Shown: positions 34,673 to 43,777 of the stretch, in pieces | Layout of the letters: each line of letters starts with the position of its first letter | How positions within the stretch are numbered: the stretch's first letter is position 1 | From: an uncultured Lachnospiraceae bacterium | GTDB taxonomy: Bacteria; Bacillota; Clostridia; Lachnospirales; Lachnospiraceae | Assembly: GCA_947631505.1 (NCBI GenBank) | Contig: CANRLR010000049.1 | Location: forward strand, 1-59,543 | Direction: 5' to 3' | Length of the DNA: 59,543 bases | Program-made: the position numbers and the translations under genes | The notes under the pieces: model-generated | What the model was told of the DNA's origin: nothing | What the model saw: only the letters and a program-made list of their open reading frames with translations | Database searches by the model: none

Positions 34673-34896
34673 CAACCTGATGAACTATTCAGACAAAAAT
34701 ATCTGTCACCTAAGAAAGGGGGTGGAAAGCTCATGGTTAAACTGATACAGGACGGCTAGCTGAACTTGATGACAGCTAATTTTAGGTGGTGTTGTCTTGT
34801 AGACAAATATTCATTCACATATCAAAATAAAAGCGTTATATGAGCCTATATAAAGCCCATGTGACGCTTTTATTTATGACAGAAAGGAGAATTTAC
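34673..34896 (+). other. Gene-free stretch between fibre and holin
   Basis: A strong ribosome site AAGAAAGGGGGTGG precedes ATG at 34733, but the frame stops at TAG after eight codons (MVKLIQDG). Reading past the stop gives LNLMTANFRWCCL. TAGCTG/CAGCTA (34757-34778) could form a small hairpin. The terminator at 34825-34875 ends the region. I see no other gene. Confidence 0.5.
34825..34875. terminator. Strong bidirectional terminator before holin
   Basis: AAATAAAAGCGT (34825-34836) and ACGCTTTTATTT (34864-34875) are perfect 12-bp reverse complements. The loop contains further weak pairing (ATATGAGC / GCCCATGT). A-run on the left and T-run on the right allow termination in both directions. It separates structural from lysis genes. 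Confidence 0.8.
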
Positions 34897-35319
34897 ATGA
34901 AAACAGGAATTTGTTCTATTATCGGTGCGATTGGTGCGACAGTCGCATCATTTTTTGGTGGTTGGAGTTCGGGCTTGACCACATTAGTCTTTTTTATGGC
35001 TGTTGATTACTTTTCAGGATTGATGGTTGCAGGGGTTTTTCATAATTCCAAAAAGACTAATTCAGGTGCGTTGGAAAGTCGAGCCGGATGGAAAGGGTTG
35101 TGCAGAAAGTGCATGACATTCATTTTTGTGCTTATTGCATACAGATTGGATTTGATTTTTAACACAAATTATATCCGTGATGCAGTCATCATTGCATTTG
35201 TTGCAAATGAACTAATATCTATTGTTGAAAATGCTGGGCTGATGGGACTGCCACTACCAGAAGTAATCAAAAAGGCTATTGATATTTTACAGGACAAAGC
35301 GAAGGAAGGTGAAGAATAA
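34897..35319 (+). CDS. Phage holin (Cph1/TcdE-type)
   Basis: 140 aa from ATG 34897 with AGAAAGGAGAA 5 bp upstream; earlier in-frame codons lie inside the terminator. Hydrophobic helices at about residues 4-22 and 26-45 (TTLVFFMAVDYFSGLMVAGV), then a conserved ESRAGWKGLCRKCMTFIFVL and a fourth helix. Members of this class form membrane holes that release endolysin. The endolysin gene follows after 1 bp. Confidence 0.88.
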   Translation: MKTGICSIIGAIGATVASFFGGWSSGLTTLVFFMAVDYFSGLMVAGVFHNSKKTNSGALESRAGWKGLCRKCMTFIFVLIAYRLDLIFNTNYIRDAVIIAFVANELISIVENAGLMGLPLPEVIKKAIDILQDKAKEGEE

Positions 35320-35320
35320 T

Positions 35321-35971
35321 ATGAAGAAAAAACAGCATGATGTAAGGATCGACAGAAGCAAGCTGCATCCGTGGTTAGATTATAAGTTTAGCTTATTGCT
35401 GAAAGAATGTGCGAAGAAAGGAATTTATCTGATTATCACAGAAGGGTTCAGGACAAAGGAGTACCAAGATCAGCTCTATGCAAAGGGCAGGACGGCACCG
35501 GGAAAGGTAGTGACCAACGCAAGAGGCAGTTCATACTCCAGCCAGCACCAGTGGGGGATTGCATTTGACATAGCAATTAATGACTCAAAGCATCTATATG
35601 ATTCGGCAATAATCAAAAAGGTGGCAAAAATTGCAAAGTCTTCCAAAGTAGGTCTTGCTTGGGGCGGTGACTGGAAAGGCTTGGTTGATACACCTCATTT
35701 CTATCTTGGCAAATGGGGGAGTACAACAAAGAAATTGAAGCAGAAGTACGGAACGCCGGACAAATTCAAGAAGTTTTGGAAACGGACCCTTAAAAAGAAA
35801 CGCTATTTGTATGCCACAAAGACATTACGAGTTGGTGGAAAAAAGAAATGCCTGATTAAGGCTGGAGCAAAGGTTGAGGTTCTTTGGTATTCTAATCTTG
35901 GTTATGCGAAGGTAAAATATAATGATAAGGTTGGGTATGTATACCGTAGTGGTTTTTCAGCGGTGAAATGA
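35321..35971 (+). CDS. Endolysin, M15 peptidase (CwlK-like) with SH3-like tail
   Basis: 216 aa from ATG 35321, ribosome site GAAGGAAGGTG. The M15 zinc site is complete: SSQHQWGIAFDIA (His and Asp) and DTPHFYLGKWG (Glu/Asp-His). The upstream IITEGFRTKEYQDQLYAKGR is typical of L-alanyl-D-glutamate endopeptidases. The last about 55 residues (TLRVGGKKKCLIKAGAKVEV, VGYVYRSGFS) resemble a bacterial SH3 wall-binding domain. It cuts the stem peptide at lysis. Confidence 0.9.
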   Translation: MKKKQHDVRIDRSKLHPWLDYKFSLLLKECAKKGIYLIITEGFRTKEYQDQLYAKGRTAPGKVVTNARGSSYSSQHQWGIAFDIAINDSKHLYDSAIIKKVAKIAKSSKVGLAWGGDWKGLVDTPHFYLGKWGSTTKKLKQKYGTPDKFKKFWKRTLKKKRYLYATKTLRVGGKKKCLIKAGAKVEVLWYSNLGYAKVKYNDKVGYVYRSGFSAVK

Positions 35972-35990
35972 CAGGATAAATGCTGAGTGG

Positions 35991-36023
35991 GAACTCTGGT
36001 TGTAGTGACTGGGGTTCTTTTTA
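35991..36023 (+). terminator. Weak terminator after endolysin
   Basis: GAACTC (35991-35996) pairs with GGGTTC (36012-36017), one G-T pair, 15-base loop, then CTTTTTAT. The stem is short, so the call is tentative; its place after the last lysis gene supports it. Confidence 0.4.
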
Positions 36024-36050
36024 TGGTAATAATATAAAAGTAGGGAGTAA

Positions 36051-36293
36051 ATATACCCTACAGAATACAGACATCCGAAGTATGACACAAAGAAAAAAGC
36101 AAGTAAGCCAAAAAAAACTGAACCGCCTAAATTGGCAAGTGCTACACCAAACCTGAAAAAAGGTAGCTCTGGAACACAGGTCAAATACTTGCAGAAGAAT
36201 TTGAAGTATTTGGGATTCAAAGACAGGGACGGAAAGACGCTGACTGCTGATGGTAATTTTGGTACAAATCTGCTGTTACTAATTTGTTACTAA
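36051..36293 (+). pseudogene. Orphan fragment of a second wall hydrolase (PG-binding domain)
   Basis: An open frame without a start reads IYPTEYRHPKYDTKKKASKP, a Lys/Pro linker, then a PG_binding_1 domain GSSGTQVKYLQKNLKYLGFK ending at TADGNFGTN, where the sequence changes to LLLLICY and stops. Catalytic domain and second half of the binding domain are missing. It looks like the 3' part of a replaced endolysin, cut at the prophage end. The upstream boundary is a TAA at 36048. Confidence 0.7.
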
Positions 36294-36310
36294 ATGACAG
36301 AGATTTACAA
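36262..36310. other. Probable right prophage/host junction
   Basis: The PG-binding domain breaks here and sequence character changes. A direct repeat GTTACTAATTTGTTACTAAAT (in part, TTACTAA twice) lies at the break. It may be attR or a deletion scar. The other attachment site would be upstream of the window, so it cannot be confirmed. Confidence 0.35.
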
Positions 36311-36355
36311 AGATATACAAGGCATGAAATGCTGAACTTTCGGTTGTTTCTGCAC

Positions 36356-36384
36356 TGAAAATGTGATAAAATTTATGATATAAT
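36356..36384 (+). promoter_or_regulatory. Promoter of cardiolipin synthase gene
   Basis: A perfect -10 TATAAT at 36379-36384 lies 32 bp before the start codon. The -35 at 17 bp spacing is a poor TGAAAA. It lies on the host side of the junction, so the insertion left this promoter intact. Confidence 0.45.
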
Positions 36385-36415
36385 GATTTGTCATAGAGAT
36401 TTAGGGGGAAAAATC

Positions 36416-37999
36416 ATGGAAGTTCATGAAAAGAAAAGAACGCGAAAGTATTTAAAGGGATTAAAAGGGCGTGTTCAAAATAGTATGAGCGGTTTTCTGC
36501 GTGCCTGTATTGTGGCATTGCTGGTGGCATTCCAGTTTGCCATTGTTCTTTTGCTGCCTTATTTTCTGCGGCAGTATTCTTCCTATTTATATCTGACAAT
36601 TGAAGTGTTTGGAGTTATGACGATTCTGGCACTGACCAATGACAGCCGGAGTATGGCATATAAGTGTGCCTGGTTATGTATTATTGTTGTCCTGCCAATA
36701 TCCGGTAATATTATGTTTGCCCTGTGGGGAAAGGTAGGAAAGAGAAATAAATTGAACCAACGGTTCAAGGAACAGATCCGGGAGGTGGATTGTCATTTGG
36801 AGCAAAATGAGGAGTTAGTAGAGTGTTTTGCCAAAGAGCATCCGGTCAGCTCCCGTATGTCGAGATATATGCAGGCAGAAGGTTCTCCTATTTATGCCAA
36901 CAATAAAGTGACTTATTATGATTTTGGTGAGGCTGCCTTTGAGGATATGTTTGAGGATTTGGAACGGGCAGAGCGGTTTATTCTCATTGAGTTTTTTATT
37001 GTGGCAGAAGGAGCTCTGTGGGACAAGCTGCATGAAATTCTGAAGCGGAAAATTGAGGAGGGTGTAGAGGTTAAATTTCTTTATGATGATTTTGGTGCCC
37101 TGCTTCGGACGGGAAAAGATTTTGCTTCCAATCTGAGGCAGGAAGGTTTTGAAGTGAAGATTTTTAATCCGATTCACAAGTATGTCAGCAAATTGTTCAT
37201 GAATTTCCGCGACCACCAGAAAATTGTTGTAATTGATGGTAATATTGCCTACACAGGTGGGTTTAATATTGCCGATGAATATGCAAATCTGGTAGAGCGT
37301 TTCGGCGTGTGGAAAGATGCGGGAGTTCGCCTGACAGGTGATGCCGTATGGGGGATGACAATTACATTTATGGAATTGTGGACAGCCTGTGCTGGCAAAG
37401 ATGAAATTGAATATGAAAAATACCGTCCTACCGAAAAAGCAGAGGAGAATAAATTGTATTGCCATGTGCTCCGGGATGGTCCGGCACTGGATACCCGTTC
37501 TTTTGTGGGAAATATGTATCGGCAGATGATTCAGTATGCAGGGAAGACGGTTTATATTATGACACCATATCTGATTTTGGAAGAAGCAATGGTAGAAACG
37601 CTGGTGGAAGCAGGGCGGAGAGGTTTGGACGTGCGGATTATCACTCCTTATATTCCGGATAAGAAGCACGTGAAATTAATGACAGAGTACAACTATGGTA
37701 TTTTGCTCGAGCACGGCATTCGGATTTTTGAATATCTGCCGGGGTTTATTCATTCCAAGGTGGTAATGAATGAGCACTGTGCCATTGTGGGAACGATCAA
37801 TCTTGATTATCGAAGTTTTTATCTTCATTATGAAAATGGAGTCTGGTTATATGATGATGAAGTAAATGCGGCAATTGCAAAAGATTTTGAAGAGACTTTT
37901 GCAAAGAGCCGGGAGATTACGTATGAAGAGTGGAAGAACCGTCCGAAACGGCGCAAAATTATTCAGCATATTCTACATGTGTTCGATACATTGGTCTAA
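36416..37999 (+). CDS. cls: Cardiolipin synthase
   Basis: 527 aa from ATG 36416 with TAGGGGG upstream. Two N-terminal transmembrane helices (LRACIVALLVAFQFAIVLLL and a second near residue 60-100) are followed by two phospholipase D motifs: HQKIVVIDGNIAYTGGFN and HSKVVMNEHCAIVGTINLD. These His/Lys/Asp sites join two phosphatidylglycerols into cardiolipin and glycerol at the membrane. The length is normal. Its gene is the first intact host gene after the prophage, and ruvA follows by 15 bp, so it may share a transcript. Confidence 0.92.
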   Translation: MEVHEKKRTRKYLKGLKGRVQNSMSGFLRACIVALLVAFQFAIVLLLPYFLRQYSSYLYLTIEVFGVMTILALTNDSRSMAYKCAWLCIIVVLPISGNIMFALWGKVGKRNKLNQRFKEQIREVDCHLEQNEELVECFAKEHPVSSRMSRYMQAEGSPIYANNKVTYYDFGEAAFEDMFEDLERAERFILIEFFIVAEGALWDKLHEILKRKIEEGVEVKFLYDDFGALLRTGKDFASNLRQEGFEVKIFNPIHKYVSKLFMNFRDHQKIVVIDGNIAYTGGFNIADEYANLVERFGVWKDAGVRLTGDAVWGMTITFMELWTACAGKDEIEYEKYRPTEKAEENKLYCHVLRDGPALDTRSFVGNMYRQMIQYAGKTVYIMTPYLILEEAMVETLVEAGRRGLDVRIITPYIPDKKHVKLMTEYNYGILLEHGIRIFEYLPGFIHSKVVMNEHCAIVGTINLDYRSFYLHYENGVWLYDDEVNAAIAKDFEETFAKSREITYEEWKNRPKRRKIIQHILHVFDTLV

Positions 38000-38014
38000 A
38001 GGAGGAGAATACTT

Positions 38015-38629
38015 ATGATTGCATTTGTGAAAGGGTTACTGGAGAGTGTAAAAGAGGATTGTATTGTTGTGGAAAATCAGGGGATTGGTTTTGAAATTTT
38101 TGTTCCGGGTTCCGTGGTTTCCTCTCTTCCGCCGGTGGGGACGGAGGTAACGATCTATACTTATACTTATGTGAGAGAAGATATATTGCAGCTGTATGGT
38201 TTTGTGACACGGGATGAGATGAAAATGTTTAAACTTCTTATTACCGTGAATGGAATCGGACCAAAGGGAGCGTTAGGAATATTGTCGGTTCTGGATGCTG
38301 ATACGCTTCGTTTCGCTATTTTGGCAGGGGATTCCAAGGCAATTGCGAAAGCACCGGGGATTGGTGCTAAGACCGCAGGTAAATTGATTTTAGAATTAAA
38401 GGACAAATGCGGGATTGAGGATATGCTGGACAGCAGCGAAAAAGATTTTGCTCAAAGCAGGTCACAGGGAGAACGCAGTGGTGTGAGTGTGGCACAGGGG
38501 GAAGCGGTAGAAGCCTTAGTGGCACTGGGATATTCTGCTTCCGAATCGACAGCTGCGGTCCGAAAGACAAAGATAACAGAAGATATGACGGTAGAAGATA
38601 TTTTGAAACAAAGCCTTAAAAATCTGTAG
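38015..38629 (+). CDS. ruvA: Holliday junction DNA helicase subunit RuvA
   Basis: 204 aa. N-terminal OB fold (MIAFVKGLLESVKEDCIVVE, GIGFEIFVPGSV), helix-hairpin-helix motifs LLITVNGIGPKGALGIL and APGIGAKTAGKLILELKDK, and the C-terminal RuvB-contact domain (AVEALVALGYSASE). The tetramer binds four-way junctions and loads RuvB. Ribosome site AAAGGAGGAG. ruvB follows 21 bp later. Confidence 0.96.
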   Translation: MIAFVKGLLESVKEDCIVVENQGIGFEIFVPGSVVSSLPPVGTEVTIYTYTYVREDILQLYGFVTRDEMKMFKLLITVNGIGPKGALGILSVLDADTLRFAILAGDSKAIAKAPGIGAKTAGKLILELKDKCGIEDMLDSSEKDFAQSRSQGERSGVSVAQGEAVEALVALGYSASESTAAVRKTKITEDMTVEDILKQSLKNL

Positions 38630-38650
38630 GAAATGGAAGATGAATGAAAG

Positions 38651-39652
38651 ATGGAAAAACGTGTAATTTCAACCGATATTATGGAAGAAGACTATAAAAT
38701 TGAGAATAGTCTCAGACCGAAATTTTTGTCTGATTACATTGGACAAGAGAAGGCGAAGGAAAATTTAAAAATTTATATTGAGGCGGCAAAGGCAAGAGGG
38801 GAAGCTCTTGACCATGTATTGCTCTATGGCCCTCCGGGGCTCGGTAAAACTACATTGGCAGGAATTATTGCCAACGAGATGGATGTGAATCTGAAAATCA
38901 CATCTGGACCTGCGATAGAGAAACCGGGGGAAATGGCTTCTATTTTGAATAATTTACAGGACGGGGACTTGCTTTTTGTAGACGAAATTCACCGTTTGAA
39001 CCGTCAGGTGGAAGAAGTGCTGTATCCGGCCATGGAGGACTATGTTATTGATATAGTTATCGGTAAGGGAGCGGCGGCAAAAAGCATCCGTTTGGATCTG
39101 CCACGGTTCACACTGGTAGGGGCAACGACACGCGCCGGTATGCTGACGGCACCTCTCCGTGACCGTTTTGGGGTCGTACATCGTTTGGAATTTTATACAG
39201 TAGAGGAACTGGCGGAAATTGTTACCCGTTCGGCAAAAGTGTTTGATGTGGCGATTGATTCGCAGGGAGCAGTTGAAATTGCCAGACGGTCCCGGGGAAC
39301 GCCCCGGCTGGCAAATCGCCTGTTGAAGCGGGTGAGAGATTTTGCACAGGTCAAATATGACGGAGACATTACTTTAGAGGTGGCAAATTTTGCTCTGGAC
39401 CTGCTGGAGGTGGATAAGCTCGGACTGGATTCCACAGACCGGGAAATTCTGATGTATATGATCGAGAAATTCGGCGGTGGTCCAGTGGGACTGGATACGC
39501 TGGCCGCTGCGACTGGGGAAGACCGGGGAACGATTGAAGATGTATATGAGCCTTATCTGATTCAGAACGGATTAATTGCGAGAACGCCCAGAGGACGTGT
39601 GGCAACGAAACGTGCCTACGGACATTTTGGATTATCGTTTGACGAAACGTAA
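38651..39652 (+). CDS. ruvB: Holliday junction helicase RuvB
   Basis: 333 aa, the normal length. Walker [10 protein letters not shown], Walker B FVDEIHR, sensor 1 GATTRAG and the arginine finger in LRDRFG are all visible; the winged-helix C-terminus ends with [17 protein letters not shown]. The hexameric ring drives branch migration with RuvA. It forms an operon with ruvA; the 3' end contains the promoter for zapA. Confidence 0.97.
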   Translation: MEKRVISTDIMEEDYKIENSLRPKFLSDYIGQEKAKENLKIYIEAAKARGEALDHVLLYGPPGLGKTTLAGIIANEMDVNLKITSGPAIEKPGEMASILNNLQDGDLLFVDEIHRLNRQVEEVLYPAMEDYVIDIVIGKGAAAKSIRLDLPRFTLVGATTRAGMLTAPLRDRFGVVHRLEFYTVEELAEIVTRSAKVFDVAIDSQGAVEIARRSRGTPRLANRLLKRVRDFAQVKYDGDITLEVANFALDLLEVDKLGLDSTDREILMYMIEKFGGGPVGLDTLAAATGEDRGTIEDVYEPYLIQNGLIARTPRGRVATKRAYGHFGLSFDET

Positions 39653-39667
39653 CTTTTCTTGTATACT
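39639..39667 (+). promoter_or_regulatory. Sigma-A promoter for zapA
   Basis: TTGACG (39639-39644), 17 bp, TATACT (39662-39667). The -35 lies inside the last codons of ruvB and the start codon of zapA follows 35 bp after the -10. Confidence 0.6.
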
Positions 39668-39701
39668 GTTGTCATATTGAGGAATGAAGGGGTAACAAAT
39701 C

Positions 39702-40106
39702 ATGAAGAATATGAATGATACCGATGTACTGATTGATGGCCGTAAGTATACGATCTGCGGCTTTGAGAGTGATGAATACTTGCACAAAGTAGCCTCTTAT
39801 ATTAACCGCAAGTTTGCAGAATTTAAGAAAAAGGATTATTACAGCAGACTGGACTTGGATTTGCGTAATGTTCTGCTGGCAATCAATATTGCGGATGATT
39901 ATTTTAAGACAAAGAAGAAATTCAACCAGTATCAAAGTGAATGTGAATTGAAGGATAAAATGGTACTGGATATGAAACATGAAATCATTGATTTGAAAGA
40001 AAAGTTAAAAAAGGCAGAGGATAAGGTCGATCAGTTAGAATCTGACCTAGAGGCTGCTGAGAAAAAGATGATAGAATTGGAGACCCGATTAAAACATAAG
40101 AGATAG
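39702..40106 (+). CDS. zapA: Cell division protein ZapA-like
   Basis: 134 aa. The N-terminal globular part (DVLIDGRKYTICGFESDEYL, HKVASYINRKFAEF) fits ZapA, and the C-terminal half is a long coiled coil (LKEKLKKAEDKVDQLESDLE). ZapA bundles FtsZ filaments. AAGGGGT precedes the ATG. A terminator overlaps the stop codon region. Confidence 0.85.
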   Translation: MKNMNDTDVLIDGRKYTICGFESDEYLHKVASYINRKFAEFKKKDYYSRLDLDLRNVLLAINIADDYFKTKKKFNQYQSECELKDKMVLDMKHEIIDLKEKLKKAEDKVDQLESDLEAAEKKMIELETRLKHKR

Positions 40107-40130
40107 GACTGCGCAAGCGGTCCTTATTTT
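40105..40130 (+). terminator. Terminator after zapA
   Basis: AGGACTGC and GCGGTCCT (40105-40124) form an 8-bp stem with one G-T pair and a GCAA tetraloop, followed by TATTTTCT. The T-run is imperfect, so partial read-through to the next gene is possible. Confidence 0.65.
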
Positions 40131-40175
40131 CTAACGGGAAATGACGTGATAAATCGCTTAGAAATGAGGATTCGT

Positions 40176-42431
40176 GTGAAAGAGATAGAAATTTTGGCAC
40201 CTGCAGGGTCATTAGAAAGTTTATATCGTGCTTTTCAATTAGGAGCAGATGCTGTTTATGTGGGAACCAGCCGTTTTGGGGCACGTGCTTTTGCAAAAAA
40301 TCCCAGTGTGGAGGAGTTGAAAGAAGCACTTACCTACGCACATTTGCGTAACAAGAAGATTTATCTTACAACCAATACATTATTAGAGGATACGGAGTTG
40401 GAGGAAGAGTTATTTCCACTTATTGCCCCTCTTTATGAAGCGGGACTGGATGCTTGTATTGTGCAGGATTTGGGAGTGCTTTCTTTTTTGCATGAGAATT
40501 TTCCCGGTATGGATCTGCATGCCAGTACACAAATGACTTTATTTTCGGGAAAAGAAGCCGAATTGTACAGACCTTACGGAGTAACGAGATTTGTACCGGC
40601 ACGGGAACTGACTCTGGATGAAATAAAACAGGCAAGGAAAGAAACGGATTTAGAAATTGAAGTATTCGTTCATGGTGCCCTGTGTTATTGCTATTCCGGC
40701 CAATGTCTGATGAGTGAGGCCATTGGCGGACGAAGTGGAAACCGGGGGATGTGTGCCCAGCCATGCAGACTGCCGTTTCGGACATCGGGAGGCACCGCTC
40801 ACTATCTTAGTACAAAGGACATCTGTACGCTTATGTACATTCCGCAGTTAGTAGATGCCGGTATTGACTCTTTTAAAATAGAGGGACGGATGAAACGGGC
40901 AGAATACAGTGCGTATATGGCATATTTGTATCGTCATTATGTAAATGTTTATCGGGAAATGGGATTCGATTATTACAGAGAACTGGTGGATAACCCGGAA
41001 AGTGTGCTTTGGAAGGATTACCGAAGCAGTATGGATCTATATAACCGGGGCGGCTTTTCGGACAGTTATCTCTTTGAAAAGAAGAAGGAGAATATGCTCT
41101 ATGAAAAGCGAAACGGTCATTATGGCCTAAGAGTGGGGGAAGTAACAGCACTCGTCCAAAAAAAGGGGAAAATAGCTGCTGCAGCCTTTGTGGCATCCGA
41201 AGCGATACACAGTCAGGATGTGTTGGAGTTTCGGAATGAAAAGGATGAAACCATTTATGAATATACAGTGAAAAACCCGGTAGAACGAGGGGATAAGGTC
41301 ACGGCAAATGTATTGCCGGGAAGCAGTATTGAGGTAGGACAGAGTGTGTATCGTACCAAAAATGCCCAGTTGTTGAAAAAGATTCAGACTATGATAGAAT
41401 CGGTTTCAGATAAGATCGGATTATACGGCAGTGTAACCGGACGAATTGGCGAACCGTTACAGCTGCAGGTCGAGGCATTGGGAACGAAGATTGTAGTGTC
41501 AGGAGATGAAGTGCAGAAAGCCTCAAAGCGTCCGGTAGGAAGAGAAGATATTGTAAAAAGACTGGATTCCCTTGGCAATACCAAATATAAATGGGAGGAA
41601 CTGAACGTATCCATTGAGGAAAATGCCTTTCTTCCCTTGGGAGGATTAAAGGAACTGCGGAGAAGGGCAATTGATGCTTATGAAAGCCGTGCTGTAATAC
41701 GGCGGCATTTGGAGAAAAGAACATCTCATTCTTCCAGTGGTCAGAAGAATGGAGCACGAGAAGAAGAGTGGATGATCCACAAAAATATTATCAGTCTTGC
41801 CGACACGGAACAGATAAGAGCGGCGGTGCAGGAAGCAAAGGAAAATACAATGTTTCATTTGAAACTAGAGGATCTGCCGCCGGAGGACTGGCAGACCGCA
41901 GTAGATTTTATAGCGGATAAGGAATATGCGGTTTCTTTTCCAAGAGTAATTCGGGGAAATGGAAAAAAAGTGTGGGAAAAGATGTGGAAAACTTACGGTT
42001 CCGTGTTTCAGAACAAGAAGCCGTCACTGTTCATTATAAACAGTCATGCCATGTATCTGCAAGTACGGGAATGGTTTCCGGAAATTCCGATGGCGGCAGA
42101 AGAAAATTTATACCGGAAAAATGAACGGGCAAAGGAAGTGTACCGGAAAATGGGAATAGCCGGACTTCCGAAATGCTGTTACGGAAGGACAGCGGTTATG
42201 GTAACAGAGGGCTGTGTACCGGGAAAATGTGAGCCGGAACAACAGCGGATCTTGCTGCAAACACCAAAAAAGGACAAGTTTATAGTGGTAAAACATTGCC
42301 ATTATTGTTACAATACAATATATACAGAACAGCCGGGAAAGCAGAAGATAAAAGATGGTTACAAGCGATTGGATTTTACACTTGAATCTGCCAAAGAGGT
42401 TAGGGAGGAAATTAGGGAATGGAATTTTTAA
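40176..42431 (+). CDS. U32 family peptidase-like protein (RlhA-type)
   Basis: 751 aa from the GTG at 40176, preceded by ATGAGG; upstream in-frame starts (40146, 40164) lack clear sites. EIEILAPAGSLESLYRAFQL and GADAVYVGTSRFGARAFAKN start a TIM-barrel. The Cys cluster CYCYSGQC followed by GNRGMCAQPCR is the U32 signature (Fe-S binding in relatives). The C-terminal third carries a second Cys group (CCYGRTAVMV, CVPGKC, HCHYCYN). Relatives such as RlhA hydroxylate 23S rRNA cytidine; protease activity is doubtful. It overlaps the next gene by 13 bp. Confidence 0.85.
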   Translation: MKEIEILAPAGSLESLYRAFQLGADAVYVGTSRFGARAFAKNPSVEELKEALTYAHLRNKKIYLTTNTLLEDTELEEELFPLIAPLYEAGLDACIVQDLGVLSFLHENFPGMDLHASTQMTLFSGKEAELYRPYGVTRFVPARELTLDEIKQARKETDLEIEVFVHGALCYCYSGQCLMSEAIGGRSGNRGMCAQPCRLPFRTSGGTAHYLSTKDICTLMYIPQLVDAGIDSFKIEGRMKRAEYSAYMAYLYRHYVNVYREMGFDYYRELVDNPESVLWKDYRSSMDLYNRGGFSDSYLFEKKKENMLYEKRNGHYGLRVGEVTALVQKKGKIAAAAFVASEAIHSQDVLEFRNEKDETIYEYTVKNPVERGDKVTANVLPGSSIEVGQSVYRTKNAQLLKKIQTMIESVSDKIGLYGSVTGRIGEPLQLQVEALGTKIVVSGDEVQKASKRPVGREDIVKRLDSLGNTKYKWEELNVSIEENAFLPLGGLKELRRRAIDAYESRAVIRRHLEKRTSHSSSGQKNGAREEEWMIHKNIISLADTEQIRAAVQEAKENTMFHLKLEDLPPEDWQTAVDFIADKEYAVSFPRVIRGNGKKVWEKMWKTYGSVFQNKKPSLFIINSHAMYLQVREWFPEIPMAAEENLYRKNERAKEVYRKMGIAGLPKCCYGRTAVMVTEGCVPGKCEPEQQRILLQTPKKDKFIVVKHCHYCYNTIYTEQPGKQKIKDGYKRLDFTLESAKEVREEIREWNF

Positions 42432-43777
42432 TTGCGCAATTATCCAGATATGTCATTATTATATTATTTGCGTTGTATACTTTTTACTGCTTTCGGGCAT
42501 TTTCCCGGAAAACAAGAGAGGGAAAGGACCGGGTCTTTAAAGTACAGCGTTCTCTCACTGTGTTGATTCTGCTCTTATGTGGTACGATTCTGATCATGGA
42601 AAACAAAGAGGTGAAATATCTTATCTTACTTGTGCTGGAGCTGGCGTTCTATTTGATATTTGGGAAAATATATCAGATCTTTTATAAAGGATTGTCAAAG
42701 CTCGTTCTGAACAACATGATGTTGTGCATCACAATCGGATTTATTATGCTGGGGCGGTTGAAATATGATTATGCGGTACGGCAGTTAATTATGGCGACAA
42801 TCGCTATGGGAATCTGTCTTTTAGTGCCGCTGTTTATTGAACGGATTACGATTTGGGAGCGGCTTGGATGGCAGTATGCGTTAGTAGGTATTTTATGCCT
42901 TCTGCTCGTCTTTGTTATCGGAGTGGAGCGTAAAGGTGCCATAAACTGGATTTCTGTCGGTGGTGTTTCGCTGCAGCCATCGGAATTTGTCAAAATTATT
43001 TACGTGTTCTTTATTGCCGGTCTGCTATCAAAATTCCGGGATTTTAAACACGTTGTCATAATCAGCGGTGTGGCGGCTGTTCATGTCGTTATATTGGTAT
43101 TAGAGAAAGATTTAGGTGCAGCTCTCATCTATTTTATTACCTATCTGGTCGTTCTCTATGTTGCAACCATGCAGGTGGGATATCTGGGGGCCGGTCTGGG
43201 GGCCGGTGTCGCAGCTTCCGTCATCGCTTACAAATTATTTTCCCATGTACGGACTCGTGTCATTGCATGGCGGGAGCCATGGGAGCATATAAATAATGAG
43301 GGGTATCAGATATGTCGGAGTCTCTTTGCGATAGGAACGGGTGGATTATTTGGCATGGGGCTCGGACAGGGACTGCCGGAGAGTGTTCCGGTGGTAGAGA
43401 GTGATTTCATTTTTTCTGCCATTTCAGAAGAATTGGGAGTGATTTTTTCCGTATGTCTGATTCTTGTCTATATCAGCAGTTATATTATGTTTGTCAATAT
43501 TGCGATGAAAATGAAAAAGCTGTTTTACAAACTCACGGCATTTGGACTCAGTGTTGTATTTATTTTTCAAGTGTTTTTATGCATTGGCGGAGCCACAAAA
43601 TTTATTCCGTCTACAGGAGTTACCCTGCCTCTGATCAGCTACGGAGGAAGTTCTATTATTACGACGATTGTGATTTTTAGTATTATTCAGGGAATGTATG
43701 TGTTAAATGGCAGAGAGGAGGCGTTAAAGGGTGAAAGAGAAACGGCAGAAGAAAAAGGCGAAAAAATTAAATCGTGA
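42419..43777 (+). CDS. SEDS peptidoglycan polymerase (FtsW/RodA/SpoVE)
   Basis: 452 aa with about ten transmembrane helices. The signature elements GAINWISVGGVSLQPSEFVK, LEKDLGAALIYFITYLVVLY and the C-terminal PLISYGGSSIITTIVIFSII are present, including the catalytic Asp in EKDLG. It polymerises glycan strands from lipid II. The gene overlaps its U32 neighbour upstream and a class B PBP downstream by 47 bp, the usual SEDS-PBP partner layout. FtsW versus RodA cannot be decided from sequence alone. Confidence 0.93.
   Translation: MEFLIAQLSRYVIIILFALYTFYCFRAFSRKTREGKDRVFKVQRSLTVLILLLCGTILIMENKEVKYLILLVLELAFYLIFGKIYQIFYKGLSKLVLNNMMLCITIGFIMLGRLKYDYAVRQLIMATIAMGICLLVPLFIERITIWERLGWQYALVGILCLLLVFVIGVERKGAINWISVGGVSLQPSEFVKIIYVFFIAGLLSKFRDFKHVVIISGVAAVHVVILVLEKDLGAALIYFITYLVVLYVATMQVGYLGAGLGAGVAASVIAYKLFSHVRTRVIAWREPWEHINNEGYQICRSLFAIGTGGLFGMGLGQGLPESVPVVESDFIFSAISEELGVIFSVCLILVYISSYIMFVNIAMKMKKLFYKLTAFGLSVVFIFQVFLCIGGATKFIPSTGVTLPLISYGGSSIITTIVIFSIIQGMYVLNGREEALKGERETAEEKGEKIKS

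Noticed and set aside
36815-37669. 284-codon - strand frame inside the cardiolipin synthase gene
   Set aside because: Composition is that of a shadow frame; both HKD motifs on the + strand prove the real gene.
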